This document shows, one piece after another, positions 17,012 through 25,760 of a stretch of DNA of 64,000 nt. The stretch comes from Allosphingosinicella sp042666435. Lineage in GTDB: Bacteria > Pseudomonadota > Alphaproteobacteria > Sphingomonadales > Sphingomonadaceae. Every line of letters begins with the position of its first letter. The stretch's first letter is position 1. Both the position numbers and the translations under genes were made by a program. Below the pieces are notes generated by a model that was not told the origin of the DNA, made no database searches, and saw only the letters and a program-made list of their open reading frames with translations. The stretch is taken from assembly GCF_042666435.1 (NCBI RefSeq), contig NZ_JBHTDC010000002.1, positions 124,001 to 188,000 of the forward strand. Direction: 5' to 3'.

Positions 17012-18982
17012 ATGTCGCTTTCGGCACCCCTGGCCATTCTTCTCACTTCGGCGAGCGGTTCCCCGCTGGGGCTTCCTCCCGCTTATCCGGGCGGGCGGAT
17101 GCCGCTCGCAATGCAGGCAGCGGTGCCGGAAGCGGACGAAGCGCCGGTCATCGCCGATCCGCCTTATGTCGGCGAGGAAGCGGAGCCTGTGGGCACGAGC
17201 GCGGACGACCCGCTGCTCGAAGGCCGCCGCCGTCCCGGCGTGCCGCAGCGCGACCTGCCCGACGAGGTCACCCAGACCAACGAGGGGGCGCTGCGCGCGC
17301 CGCCGCCCGAGGCGTTTCCGACCGACCAGATACCGGTGCCGGATCGCTGGCGCCTCATCGAGACGCTCGGGATCGTCAAGGAGCGCTGGTTCGACCCCTA
17401 CAACCAGAACACTTACAAGGGCGACCGGCCGATCTGCATTCCGAGCGACGCGGAGCAGGCGAGACGGCGCGAGGCGGGCCTGCCGAAATGCCGTACGCCC
17501 AAATTCCTGGGGCTGGAGGGTGATGACTGGTTCTTCGTCGTCAACGCGATCTCTGACACCGTGCTGGAGCCGCGCACCTTCCCCATCCCGGTCGGCGTCC
17601 AGACCACCGACCGGCCCGACAGCAACGACGTGTTCGGCAAGAATGACAGCCTCGTCGTCGCGCAGACCCTGATCGGCAGCGTGTCGCTGCTGAAAGGTTC
17701 GACCGCGTACAAGCCGCCCGACATCGAATACAGGCTAACCTTGGCGCTCCAGGGCAATTATGTCGACGTGTCGGAGCGACGCATTCTCTTCGTCGAGCCG
17801 AGCAAGGGCACTAACCGCTTCGACCATTTCCTGGGGGTCCAGGAAGCCTTTGTCGACTATCATATCCGCAACGTTTCCGACCGCTACGATTTCGATTCAG
17901 TGCGCGTCGGCATCCAGCCCTTCCAGTCCGATTTCCGCGGTTTCCTGTTCAACGACCAGCAATTGGGCGCGCGCCTGTTCGGCAACCGCGACAACAATCG
18001 CTGGCAATATAATCTCGCGGCCTTCTGGCGGCTCGAGAAGGACACCAATAGCGGCTTGAACGACGTGACCCAGCGCCCGCGCGACGATGTCGTCGTCACA
18101 GGGAACGTCTATCGTCAGGATTTCCCGTTCGTCGGGCTTACCAGCCAGCTCAGCCTCACCTGGAACGCCAATCGCGAGAAGAACGAGATCGAAGTCGACG
18201 ATAACGGCTTTCCGGTGCGGCCCGCACTGATCGGCAATTTGCGCGCCCGCAATTACGATGTCTTCTATCTCGGCTACGCCGCCGACGGGCGGATCGGGCG
18301 GATCAACCTTTCGGCCCAGGCTTATGGCGCCTTCGGCACCGACCGGAACAGCATCTTCACCAACGAGAAATCCGACATCCGCGCTTGGTTCGTCGCCGCC
18401 GAGCCGAGCTACGATGTCGACTGGCTCCGCTTCCGCGGCTCCTTCCTCTACGCGAGCGGCGACGGCGACCCTTATGACGGCACCGAAAAGGGCTTCGACG
18501 CCATCTTCGAGAATCCGATCTTCGCGGGGGCGGACACGAGCTACTGGATCCGCCAGACCATCCCGTTCGCGGGCGGCGGCCGCGCGGTGTCCATCAACGG
18601 CCGCAATGGCATATTGAACTCGCTCCGTTCATCGAAGGAACAGGGCCAGTCGAACTTCAATAATCCCGGCACGGTCCTCGTCGGCGCCGGCGTCGACGCG
18701 GACGTGACGCCGGAGGTTCGCGTCAGCGCCAATGCCAACCATCTGTGGTTCGCGAACACGCGCATCCTCCGGGAATTGCGCAACGAGGGCAGCATCCCCA
18801 GGGACATCGGCTTCGACCTGTCGGTGGCAGCGATCTGGCGGCCGAAGATGACCCAGAACATCGTCTTCCGCGCCTCGGCGGCGGCGCTGGTGCCGGGCGA
18901 CGGCTTCAAGGACCTGTTCGCGAACAACGACCGCGACAACGTCTATTATTCCGTCCTCCTGAACGCGATCCTGACCTTCTGA
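17012..18982 (+). CDS. Outer-membrane beta-barrel protein of the multiheme locus
   Basis: A 656-residue protein with a short hydrophobic N terminus and a Pro-rich, two-Cys region (about residues 25-170). A long set of amphipathic beta strands then runs to the C terminus and ends in the typical outer-membrane signature (VLLNAILTF, terminal Phe). It is not a TonB-dependent receptor, since I see no plug domain. Its position between a pentaheme and a decaheme cytochrome recalls porin-cytochrome conduits such as MtrA-MtrB-MtrC, but there is no MtrB-like CXXC. I therefore call it only a barrel in a cytochrome operon. The stop overlaps the next ATG (TGATG at 18980-18984). Confidence 0.75.
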   Translation: MSLSAPLAILLTSASGSPLGLPPAYPGGRMPLAMQAAVPEADEAPVIADPPYVGEEAEPVGTSADDPLLEGRRRPGVPQRDLPDEVTQTNEGALRAPPPEAFPTDQIPVPDRWRLIETLGIVKERWFDPYNQNTYKGDRPICIPSDAEQARRREAGLPKCRTPKFLGLEGDDWFFVVNAISDTVLEPRTFPIPVGVQTTDRPDSNDVFGKNDSLVVAQTLIGSVSLLKGSTAYKPPDIEYRLTLALQGNYVDVSERRILFVEPSKGTNRFDHFLGVQEAFVDYHIRNVSDRYDFDSVRVGIQPFQSDFRGFLFNDQQLGARLFGNRDNNRWQYNLAAFWRLEKDTNSGLNDVTQRPRDDVVVTGNVYRQDFPFVGLTSQLSLTWNANREKNEIEVDDNGFPVRPALIGNLRARNYDVFYLGYAADGRIGRINLSAQAYGAFGTDRNSIFTNEKSDIRAWFVAAEPSYDVDWLRFRGSFLYASGDGDPYDGTEKGFDAIFENPIFAGADTSYWIRQTIPFAGGGRAVSINGRNGILNSLRSSKEQGQSNFNNPGTVLVGAGVDADVTPEVRVSANANHLWFANTRILRELRNEGSIPRDIGFDLSVAAIWRPKMTQNIVFRASAAALVPGDGFKDLFANNDRDNVYYSVLLNAILTF

Positions 18983-21900
18983 TGGCCTGGCACTTCACCC
19001 TTCGTCGTCATCCCCGCGAAAGCGGGGATCCCGCTTCTTCCTTCTTCGGCCGATTGTTGAAGAAAAGCGGGATTCCCACTTTCGCGGGAATGGCGATGGT
19101 GGTTCTGGGTCTCGCCGCCCCCCTCATCGCCGCCGAGGGCGAGAAGCCGGTGACGCGCGACTACAGCCTCGTCCGCGCCGAGCCCGCGCCGCGCACCCAG
19201 GAATGGGACGTGGCGGACGCCAAGAGCGCGGGCTGTGTCAGCTGCCACACCGCGAGCGACGCGAAGACGATGCACAAGTCGCCCGCCGTCGTCCTGGGCT
19301 GCGTCGACTGCCATGGCGGCAACCCATCCATCTTCGCCGCCGACGTGTCGGACCACGACGCCCCAGCCTATGTCGCTGCGCGCGACCGGGCGCATGTGCT
19401 GCCCAAATATCCCGGAGCCTGGCACTGGCCTTCCAGCGCCAATCCCAAGCGCAGCTACACCCTGCTCAACATCGAAGCCCCGGAATATGTCCGGTTCGTC
19501 AATCCGTCGGACTATCGCGTCGCGCGCGAGAGCTGCGGCGCCTGCCATATCGAGGTGATCGAGGCGGCCGAGCGCTCGCTGATGGCGACCGGCGCGATGT
19601 TCTTCGGCGGCGCGGCCTATAATAACGGCATCGCGCCGATGAAGAATTACATCTTCGGCGAGGCCTATACCCGCGAAGGCGAACCCGCGAAAATCGTTTC
19701 GCCGCTCGGACCCGACGGCAAGCTCAGCGAGGCCGAGAAGAAGCGCGGCGCCTTGGCCGAACTCTATCCCCTCCCCACCTGGCACGTCATCCCGCCGGCT
19801 GACGTGTTCCGCGTGTTCGAGCGCGGCGGCCGCTCGATCAACACCCAGTTCCCCGAGATCGGCCTCCCCTCTCCGTCAGGGTCGATCCAGCGCCTCGAGG
19901 AATCCGGCCGTCCGGACATCCGCCAGTCCAACCGCGGTCCCGGCACCGGCTTGAGAGTCGCGATCCCGATCCTCAACATTCACAAGACCCGCCTCAACGA
20001 CCCGTTCATGTGGTTCATGGGGACCAACGACCAGCCGGGCGACTACCGCCAGTCGGGATGCGCCGGATGCCACGTCGTCTACGCCAACGACCGCGAGCCC
20101 CGGCACAGCCTCATCTATGCGAAATATGGCCGCGACGGGCAAACCGCGACGGTCGATCCCACCATCGCCAACAAGCTGGAGCATGGCGCGTTGAAGACCG
20201 GCGACGAGCATGGCGCGCCGGCGGATTCCGATCACGCTCCGGTGAAGGAAAAGGGCCACCCGGTAAACCATGTCTTCACCCGCGCGATCACCACCGCGCA
20301 GTGCATGAACTGCCACATGCACCAGCCCAATATCTTCCTGAACTCGTTCCTGGGCTACACGATGTGGGACTATGAATCCGACGCCCCCCTGATGTGGCCG
20401 GAAAAGCAGAAATATCCGACCGCCGCCGAGACCCACGAGACGCTGGAGCGCAACCCCGAAGGCGCCGCGCCGAAAGGCAAATGGTCCGACCTCGATTTCC
20501 TGCGCAACGTCTATGACGACGTGAACCCCAAGGCCCAGCATACCCAGTTCGCCGACTATCACGGCCATGGCTGGAACTTCCGCGCCGTCTTCAAGCGCGA
20601 CCGTGAGGGCAATCTGCTCGACGCGAACGGCAATATCGTTCCGCCCGACGATCCCGAGAAATTCCGGCGCGAAGGCGAGCCTTTGTTCGTCGAGCCCGGC
20701 GTCAATCCGGGTAAGGCCGTCCACATGATGGACATCCACGCCGAGAAAGGCATGCAGTGCGCCGACTGCCATTTCAGCCAGGACAGCCACGGCACCGGCT
20801 ACATTTACGGCGAGGTCGCCGACGCCATCGAGATCGCCTGCAAGGATTGCCACGGCTCCGCGAAGGATTATCCGAACCTCCTCACCTCCGGCCCCGCCGC
20901 GCCGCCCAAGGGCAACAACCTCGCCCTCATCCGCAACGAGGACGGCCGCCGCCGCTTCGAATGGATGGAGGGCGACGACGGGCGCCGCGTACTGATCCAG
21001 CGCTCGATCGTCGATCCCAGCCTCGAATGGCAGGTGAGCCTGGTCAAGGACAGCGTCGACCGCGACCATCCCGACTTCAACATGAAGTCGGCCAGGTCCA
21101 AGCTCATGGCGAAGGCCGGCTCGGACACCGGCCAGTTCGCCTTCGGTCCGGGCGTCGCCGACGCCGACCTCGCGCACAAGCCGGATGAGATCGCCTGCTT
21201 CACCTGCCATCTGAGCTGGACCACGTCGTGCGGCGGCTGCCATTTGCCGATCGAGGCGAACTGGAAAACCACCAGCCACAAATTCGACGGCATCGAGACC
21301 CGCAACTTCGCGACCTACAATCCGCAGGTCGCGCGCGACCAGATGTTTCAATTGGGCCGCCACCAGACCACCAAGGGCAATATCGTCGCCCCGGTCCGCT
21401 CCAGCTCGGCCCTCATCCTGTCCTCGACCAACATCAACCGCGAGCGCATCTACGTCCAGCAGCCGCCGATCAGCGCCATCGGCTTCTCCTCCCAGGCCTT
21501 CGCGCCCCATTTCCCGCATACGGTTCGCAAGACCGAGACCAAGACGTGCAGCGATTGCCACCTCTCGGAAGCGAACGACAACAACGCCATCATGGCGCAG
21601 CTGCTGCTCCAGGGCACCAATTTCGTCAATTTCGTCGGCCTCCACGCCTGGGTCGGCATGGAGGACGGCTTCGAGGCGGTGCGCGTCACCGAATGGGACG
21701 AGCCGCAGGCCGTGCTCGGCTCCTATCTCCACCGCTACGCCTACCCCGATTACTGGCGGATGCATGTCGAACGGAACGGCCGCGAACTCGTAGAATGGAC
21801 CCGCGGCAAGACGTTCGATAGCAAATTGAGCGGCGAGACCCATGCGCTCGAACAGTTCGCCAACGTCGTCCAGGACACGGACGGCGCCGCCCGCTGCCTG

Positions 21901-23031
21901 CAATTGCGCGGCGAATATATGTTCGTGGCGGAGGGCAAAGGCGGCTTCCGCGTCTATGACGTCGCTTCGATCGGCAACAAGGGCCTCAGCGAGCGCATTG
22001 TCACCGCCCCGTTCTCGCCGCTCGGCCACGACGCTCATATTGAGACGAGGAACGCCACCTGCATGGCGCTCCCCACCAACCAGCCGATCGCGCCCCTGCG
22101 CAACACGCCCGCCATGCGCGAGGCCAATCAGGAGCAGGCGTTTCACCCGATCTACAATTATGCCGTCGTCACCGACGCGGACGAAGGCCTCATCCTGGTC
22201 GACGTCAACACTTTCGCCGACGGCGAGCCGCGCAACAACAATCTGAAGCGCGCGGCGACCTGGAACGAAGGCGGCGTGCTGACCGACGCGCGGCACATCA
22301 CGCTGGCGGGCCATTACGCCTATGTCACCGCCGCCGCCGGCCTGGTGGTCGTCGATCTCGACGATCCGCTCCATCCCCGCCACGTCGCCACCGTGCCGCT
22401 CCGCGACGCGCGCGCCTCCGCGCTCCAGTTCCGCTACCTCTGGGTCACCGACGCCGACGGCCTCAAGGTCCTGGACGTCACCCGCCTCGACGCGCCCCGC
22501 CTCATCCCCGGCGCGACCGTTCCGCTCGCCGATGCGCGCGGCCTCTACGTGGCGCGTACCTACGCTTACGTGGCCGGCGGGCGGGAAGGCCTGGCGATCG
22601 TCAACGTCGCAAATCCGGAAGCGCCGAGCCTCTACCGGAAGCTGACCTTCGACGGCCGCATGAACGATGTCCGCGACGTGATCGTCGGTTCAACCAACGC
22701 CTCGCTCTACGCCTATGTCGCGGACGGGCGGAACGGCCTCAAGGTCATCCAGCTTACCAGCCCCGACAGCCAGCCCAATTTCTACGGCTTCTCACCCGCC
22801 CCCAGGCCGGAGCTGATCGCCTGGGCGCGAACTCCGAAACCGGCGCTGGCGCTGTCCAAGGGCCTCGACCGCGACCGCGCGGTGGATGAGACCGGCGGCC
22901 AGATCGCGATCTTCGGCCGCCTCGGCTCCCGCCCCTTCACCCGCGCCGAAATGGAGCGCCTGTTCCTCAACCGCCGCGGCTTCCCCTACAAGGTCAGCGA
23001 CACCGGGACGTTCGCCGACTGGGTGCAGTAG
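18982..23031 (+). CDS. Decaheme cytochrome fused to a C-terminal LVIVD-type beta-propeller
   Basis: A 1349-residue exported protein. Ten CXXCH motifs lie between about residues 84 and 860: CVSCH, CVDCH, CGACH, CAGCH, CMNCH, CADCH, CKDCH, CFTCH, CGGCH and CSDCH. From about residue 965 to 1275 there are repeated units of the LVIVD type (LILVDV, LVVVDLDDP, LKVLDVTRLD, LAIVNVANP, LKVIQLTSP), which form a propeller. The ATG at 18982 is coupled to the barrel gene. However, codons 9-38 are a dispersed palindromic repeat, and the signal-peptide-like MAMVVLGLAAPLIAAEG starts only at 19090, at the end of the repeat. The repeat may have been inserted into the 5' end. No lipobox is seen. A terminal electron carrier or oxidoreductase at the cell surface or periplasm is inferred. 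Confidence 0.85.
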   Translation: MAWHFTLRRHPRESGDPASSFFGRLLKKSGIPTFAGMAMVVLGLAAPLIAAEGEKPVTRDYSLVRAEPAPRTQEWDVADAKSAGCVSCHTASDAKTMHKSPAVVLGCVDCHGGNPSIFAADVSDHDAPAYVAARDRAHVLPKYPGAWHWPSSANPKRSYTLLNIEAPEYVRFVNPSDYRVARESCGACHIEVIEAAERSLMATGAMFFGGAAYNNGIAPMKNYIFGEAYTREGEPAKIVSPLGPDGKLSEAEKKRGALAELYPLPTWHVIPPADVFRVFERGGRSINTQFPEIGLPSPSGSIQRLEESGRPDIRQSNRGPGTGLRVAIPILNIHKTRLNDPFMWFMGTNDQPGDYRQSGCAGCHVVYANDREPRHSLIYAKYGRDGQTATVDPTIANKLEHGALKTGDEHGAPADSDHAPVKEKGHPVNHVFTRAITTAQCMNCHMHQPNIFLNSFLGYTMWDYESDAPLMWPEKQKYPTAAETHETLERNPEGAAPKGKWSDLDFLRNVYDDVNPKAQHTQFADYHGHGWNFRAVFKRDREGNLLDANGNIVPPDDPEKFRREGEPLFVEPGVNPGKAVHMMDIHAEKGMQCADCHFSQDSHGTGYIYGEVADAIEIACKDCHGSAKDYPNLLTSGPAAPPKGNNLALIRNEDGRRRFEWMEGDDGRRVLIQRSIVDPSLEWQVSLVKDSVDRDHPDFNMKSARSKLMAKAGSDTGQFAFGPGVADADLAHKPDEIACFTCHLSWTTSCGGCHLPIEANWKTTSHKFDGIETRNFATYNPQVARDQMFQLGRHQTTKGNIVAPVRSSSALILSSTNINRERIYVQQPPISAIGFSSQAFAPHFPHTVRKTETKTCSDCHLSEANDNNAIMAQLLLQGTNFVNFVGLHAWVGMEDGFEAVRVTEWDEPQAVLGSYLHRYAYPDYWRMHVERNGRELVEWTRGKTFDSKLSGETHALEQFANVVQDTDGAARCLQLRGEYMFVAEGKGGFRVYDVASIGNKGLSERIVTAPFSPLGHDAHIETRNATCMALPTNQPIAPLRNTPAMREANQEQAFHPIYNYAVVTDADEGLILVDVNTFADGEPRNNNLKRAATWNEGGVLTDARHITLAGHYAYVTAAAGLVVVDLDDPLHPRHVATVPLRDARASALQFRYLWVTDADGLKVLDVTRLDAPRLIPGATVPLADARGLYVARTYAYVAGGREGLAIVNVANPEAPSLYRKLTFDGRMNDVRDVIVGSTNASLYAYVADGRNGLKVIQLTSPDSQPNFYGFSPAPRPELIAWARTPKPALALSKGLDRDRAVDETGGQIAIFGRLGSRPFTRAEMERLFLNRRGFPYKVSDTGTFADWVQ
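19006..19095. repeat. Dispersed palindromic repeat inside the 5' coding end of the decaheme-propeller gene
   Basis: Starts CGTCATCCCCGCGAAAGCGGGG and ends TTTCGCGGGAATGGCG, the usual two-hairpin layout. Its final bases supply the alternative start codon at 19090. It is translated as RRHPRESGDPASS and onward if the start at 18982 is used. Confidence 0.85.
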
Positions 23032-23081
23032 GTCCCCGTTGGCCTGATCGGGGAACACATGCTCACCTCGGATGGGCGGCT

Positions 23082-23936
23082 CTAGGCGTCCTTCTTCTCC
23101 GCCACCAGCATCTGGACCAGAGGCTGGAGCGCCGGCTCGTAGCGGGCGAGCACCGTATGGTCCTCGGCGGTGTCGAAATGGGTGATGAGCCCCTCGCCGT
23201 TCCAATAATGGAGGGCGTAGCCGGGCGGGTCGGCGACGATCATCGGGCGGCCGTCGGGCTTGTCCGGATCGATCCGGGCGAGATCGAGCGCGACCTGCGG
23301 CGCGGTGGACGGGCAGACGGCGAGCGTGGTTCCAGCCCACAGAGTCGTCAGCGGGCGGTGGAGGTGCCCAGTCAGCATCGCGACGATGTTGCGGCGGCTC
23401 TCGACGATCGCGCGCAGCCGCAGCACCCATTCGGCGTCGGGATTCTCGGTCATCCAGCTCAAGCCGGTCGCGATTGGGGGATGGTGGAGGGCAAGGATGG
23501 TCGGCCGCTCCGGCTGCTCGGCCAGCCGCGCCTCCAGCCACGCCGCGCGCGTCTCGCAGAAACCGCCGCCGTGCCGTCCCTCCTCCAGCGTGTCGAGCAC
23601 GAGGATCCGGATCGCCTGGTCCTCGATCGCATATTGGATGAACCCGTCGGCGGTCGGCACGTGCGGGAAATATTTGAGCAGGGATGCCCGGTCGTCGTGA
23701 TTGCCGACGCAGAACCAGACCGGAAAAGGGCAAGCGGCGAGCGCGCTCTTCAGCCGGCGATAGGAAACGTCGTCCTCACCGCTGTCGGAGAGATCGCCGG
23801 TGGCCAGCAGCAGGTCCGGCCGGGGCGTCATCGCGCACAAGGCCCGCAACGTCCGGTCGAGCCGCTTGCGGTTGAATTCCGCCGGGTTGTTGGGCTCGAA
23901 GCCCAGATGGATGTCGGTGATCTGCGCTATCAGCAT
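23082..23936 (-). CDS. cpdA: Class III cyclic-nucleotide phosphodiesterase (CpdA-type metallophosphoesterase)
   Basis: A 284-residue calcineurin-like phosphoesterase with all metal-binding motifs: QITDIHLG (DxH), ATGDLSD (GD), CVGNHDD (GNHD), LALHHPP and LTGHLHRP (GHxH). CpdA enzymes hydrolyse cAMP in the cytoplasm. It is the last gene of the minus-strand operon with the FHA-cytochrome, cytochrome b and flavoprotein genes, seven bases after the FHA gene. Because the flavoprotein carries two cyclic-nucleotide-binding domains, a local cAMP control circuit is plausible. Other phosphodiester substrates cannot be excluded by sequence. Confidence 0.85.
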   Translation of the reverse strand: MLIAQITDIHLGFEPNNPAEFNRKRLDRTLRALCAMTPRPDLLLATGDLSDSGEDDVSYRRLKSALAACPFPVWFCVGNHDDRASLLKYFPHVPTADGFIQYAIEDQAIRILVLDTLEEGRHGGGFCETRAAWLEARLAEQPERPTILALHHPPIATGLSWMTENPDAEWVLRLRAIVESRRNIVAMLTGHLHRPLTTLWAGTTLAVCPSTAPQVALDLARIDPDKPDGRPMIVADPPGYALHYWNGEGLITHFDTAEDHTVLARYEPALQPLVQMLVAEKKDA

Positions 23937-23943
23937 CGGCGGC

Positions 23944-25749
23944 CTATCGTCTCTCGGCCGCGGCGCGCCGCAACGAGGCGGGATCGGCGTCGGCTATGGT
24001 CGTGTCCTTCTTCTTTCCGCGCACGCGCTGCCGTATCAGCATGGAAGGCGCGCCATCGTCCATATGATAATCGTGGCACATCGCGCAGCTCGACGGCACC
24101 GCCTTGCGCGCGCTCTCGCCGCCATGGCAGGTGCGGCAGCTCGCCAGATCGGGCAGCAGCAGGTCGCTCGCCGCATCCGAGCTGTCCGCCTTGTGGCAGG
24201 TCGCGCATTCCTCGGTCTGGTGCGGCTTATGGTCGAACCAGCCCTTGTGCATGTAGCGCACCGGGAAGGCGACGGGCCTGATGTCGAAGGCGAGCGAGCC
24301 CGGCGGCGGCGCCTCGACCTGATGGCAGTCAAAGCAGGCGCCGCCGGGCGAGAAGACGGCGCGGATCGCCTGGCTTGCCTGCGCCGAACCGCCCGGAGCC
24401 CGGGCAATGCCGGGGCGGCGCCGGCCGTCCGCGTCGAACGAGGCGCCCGGCCGGGCGCGGTAGAAGTCGCGCAAGTCGGCGACCACCTGGCGCGGCTCTC
24501 CGTGACGCAACGTCCTTATCGTCCCGCCCTGGCGGTCGAAGGCGAGGCTGTGGCACATCGCACAATCCTCCTCCATGTTGACCGGCTGGAAGCGCACGCC
24601 GTCGGGCGTCGCATCGTGGCAGTCCTTGCAGGCCAGCGCCTCGTCGAACCCGAACTCGTCTCCCAGCCGCCGCGCCATCTGCGCAACGCCGCCCGTCTTC
24701 GACAGATGCAGATCGTGCGGGAATTTGAGGTTGCTGTCCTCGCGCGGGGTCGCGGCCAGGGAGACACGCTGAAGGACGGGGCGATCGCCGTTCCAGCGGG
24801 CCAGCACGACCGGCTGGAATTCGGGGTGCGCCGTCCCGAAATCGCCGGCATTGGCGAGCTTCGTGTCGGGCAATTTCTCCTTCAACGTGGCGTGGCAGTC
24901 GCTGCAGAAACGCTGCGCCGTCGCCGGCATAGGCTGCGGCCCTTCATGCTCGGTATGGCATTCGACGCAGCGGCCGGGGGGGATGCCGAACGTCTCCTTG
25001 AAGGCGAGCTCGATCCGGCCCCAGCGGCCGAGATCCGGCTCCGCCCGGGCCAGCCGGAACGGATCGGCATGGTCGTGGATATTGGTGTGGCAATCCTTGC
25101 AGGCGGCGTCCGGCACGGCCTCGAAGGCCTTGACGTGGCAGGCCTGGCAATCATTTTCGAGCTGGGAATGGGCCAGCGACAGGGCGCCCGCCGACCACAT
25201 TTCGTCGGCATGGAATTGCCGCGCAGCCTCCTGCTGCTCCTGCCGCTGCTGGCGGTCGTAATAGCTCTTGATCGGCCAGGCGAGGCAGAGGCCGAGCACG
25301 AGCAAGGCGGACAGCCAGGCCGCGGCCCGCTTGCTGGGCAGGACCGAGGCGAGCGAGAATAATCGGTCGTCCGACGCATCGAGATCGCCGCGCGCCTCGG
25401 CGACTCGCTCGATGTCGATCCCGATCTCGCTCGAATCCGCCGGCGTCGGCAGGAAGCGCAGGAAATGGCTGGCGATGCGGATGTCGCCGCCGCCCGACAC
25501 GTCGATCGAGCCGCTGGTGACCTTGCGGCCGTTCAGCTCGACATAGAGGCCCGGCCCCGCGGCCACGCTCAGCACCGCGGGTCCGACACGCTCGACGGTC
25601 GCATGGTTGAGCGCGACGGCGAGGTCGGTGAGATGGACGTCGCATCCGGGATCGCGGCCGATGGTCAGCCGGTCGCCCTCCACCCGGGACGGGCGGACGA
25701 TCTCGCGCCCGTCGGCGCTGTGCGAAATCTGGCGAAGGAGGAAAGCCAT
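23944..25749 (-). CDS. FHA domain - transmembrane - decaheme cytochrome fusion
   Basis: A 601-residue protein. The cytoplasmic N terminus (about residues 10-105) is an FHA domain with TIGRDPGCDVHL and the later GPGLYVELNGRKV. A single membrane span lies at about 142-162 (AAWLSALLVLGLCLAWP). The periplasmic part holds ten CXXCH motifs: CQACH, CKDCH, CVECH, CSDCH, CKDCH, CAMCH, CFDCH, CATCH, CRTCH and CAMCH. The frame runs open to 25845, but ATG 25749 gives a sensible FHA start just 11 bases after the cytochrome b gene. FHA domains bind phospho-Thr peptides, so the electron carrier may be recruited or controlled by a Ser/Thr kinase. None is encoded in the window. I know of no described protein with this fusion. 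Confidence 0.88.
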   Translation of the reverse strand: MAFLLRQISHSADGREIVRPSRVEGDRLTIGRDPGCDVHLTDLAVALNHATVERVGPAVLSVAAGPGLYVELNGRKVTSGSIDVSGGGDIRIASHFLRFLPTPADSSEIGIDIERVAEARGDLDASDDRLFSLASVLPSKRAAAWLSALLVLGLCLAWPIKSYYDRQQRQEQQEAARQFHADEMWSAGALSLAHSQLENDCQACHVKAFEAVPDAACKDCHTNIHDHADPFRLARAEPDLGRWGRIELAFKETFGIPPGRCVECHTEHEGPQPMPATAQRFCSDCHATLKEKLPDTKLANAGDFGTAHPEFQPVVLARWNGDRPVLQRVSLAATPREDSNLKFPHDLHLSKTGGVAQMARRLGDEFGFDEALACKDCHDATPDGVRFQPVNMEEDCAMCHSLAFDRQGGTIRTLRHGEPRQVVADLRDFYRARPGASFDADGRRRPGIARAPGGSAQASQAIRAVFSPGGACFDCHQVEAPPPGSLAFDIRPVAFPVRYMHKGWFDHKPHQTEECATCHKADSSDAASDLLLPDLASCRTCHGGESARKAVPSSCAMCHDYHMDDGAPSMLIRQRVRGKKKDTTIADADPASLRRAAAERR

Positions 25750-25760
25750 GACCGTCCCGC

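Noticed and set aside
17012..18982. Barrel considered as a TonB-dependent receptor
   Set aside because: No plug domain or TonB box is visible, and the length and strand pattern fit a simpler porin-like barrel.
19876..22383. 835-codon open frame on the minus strand opposite the decaheme gene
   Set aside because: It is the mirror of a strongly coding frame in GC-rich DNA. The translation is low-complexity and has no domain, while the plus strand has ten CXXCH motifs and a propeller.
24882..25379. Additional frames within the FHA-decaheme gene
   Set aside because: Ser/Arg-rich antisense or shifted shadows of the heme-rich frame, with no motifs.
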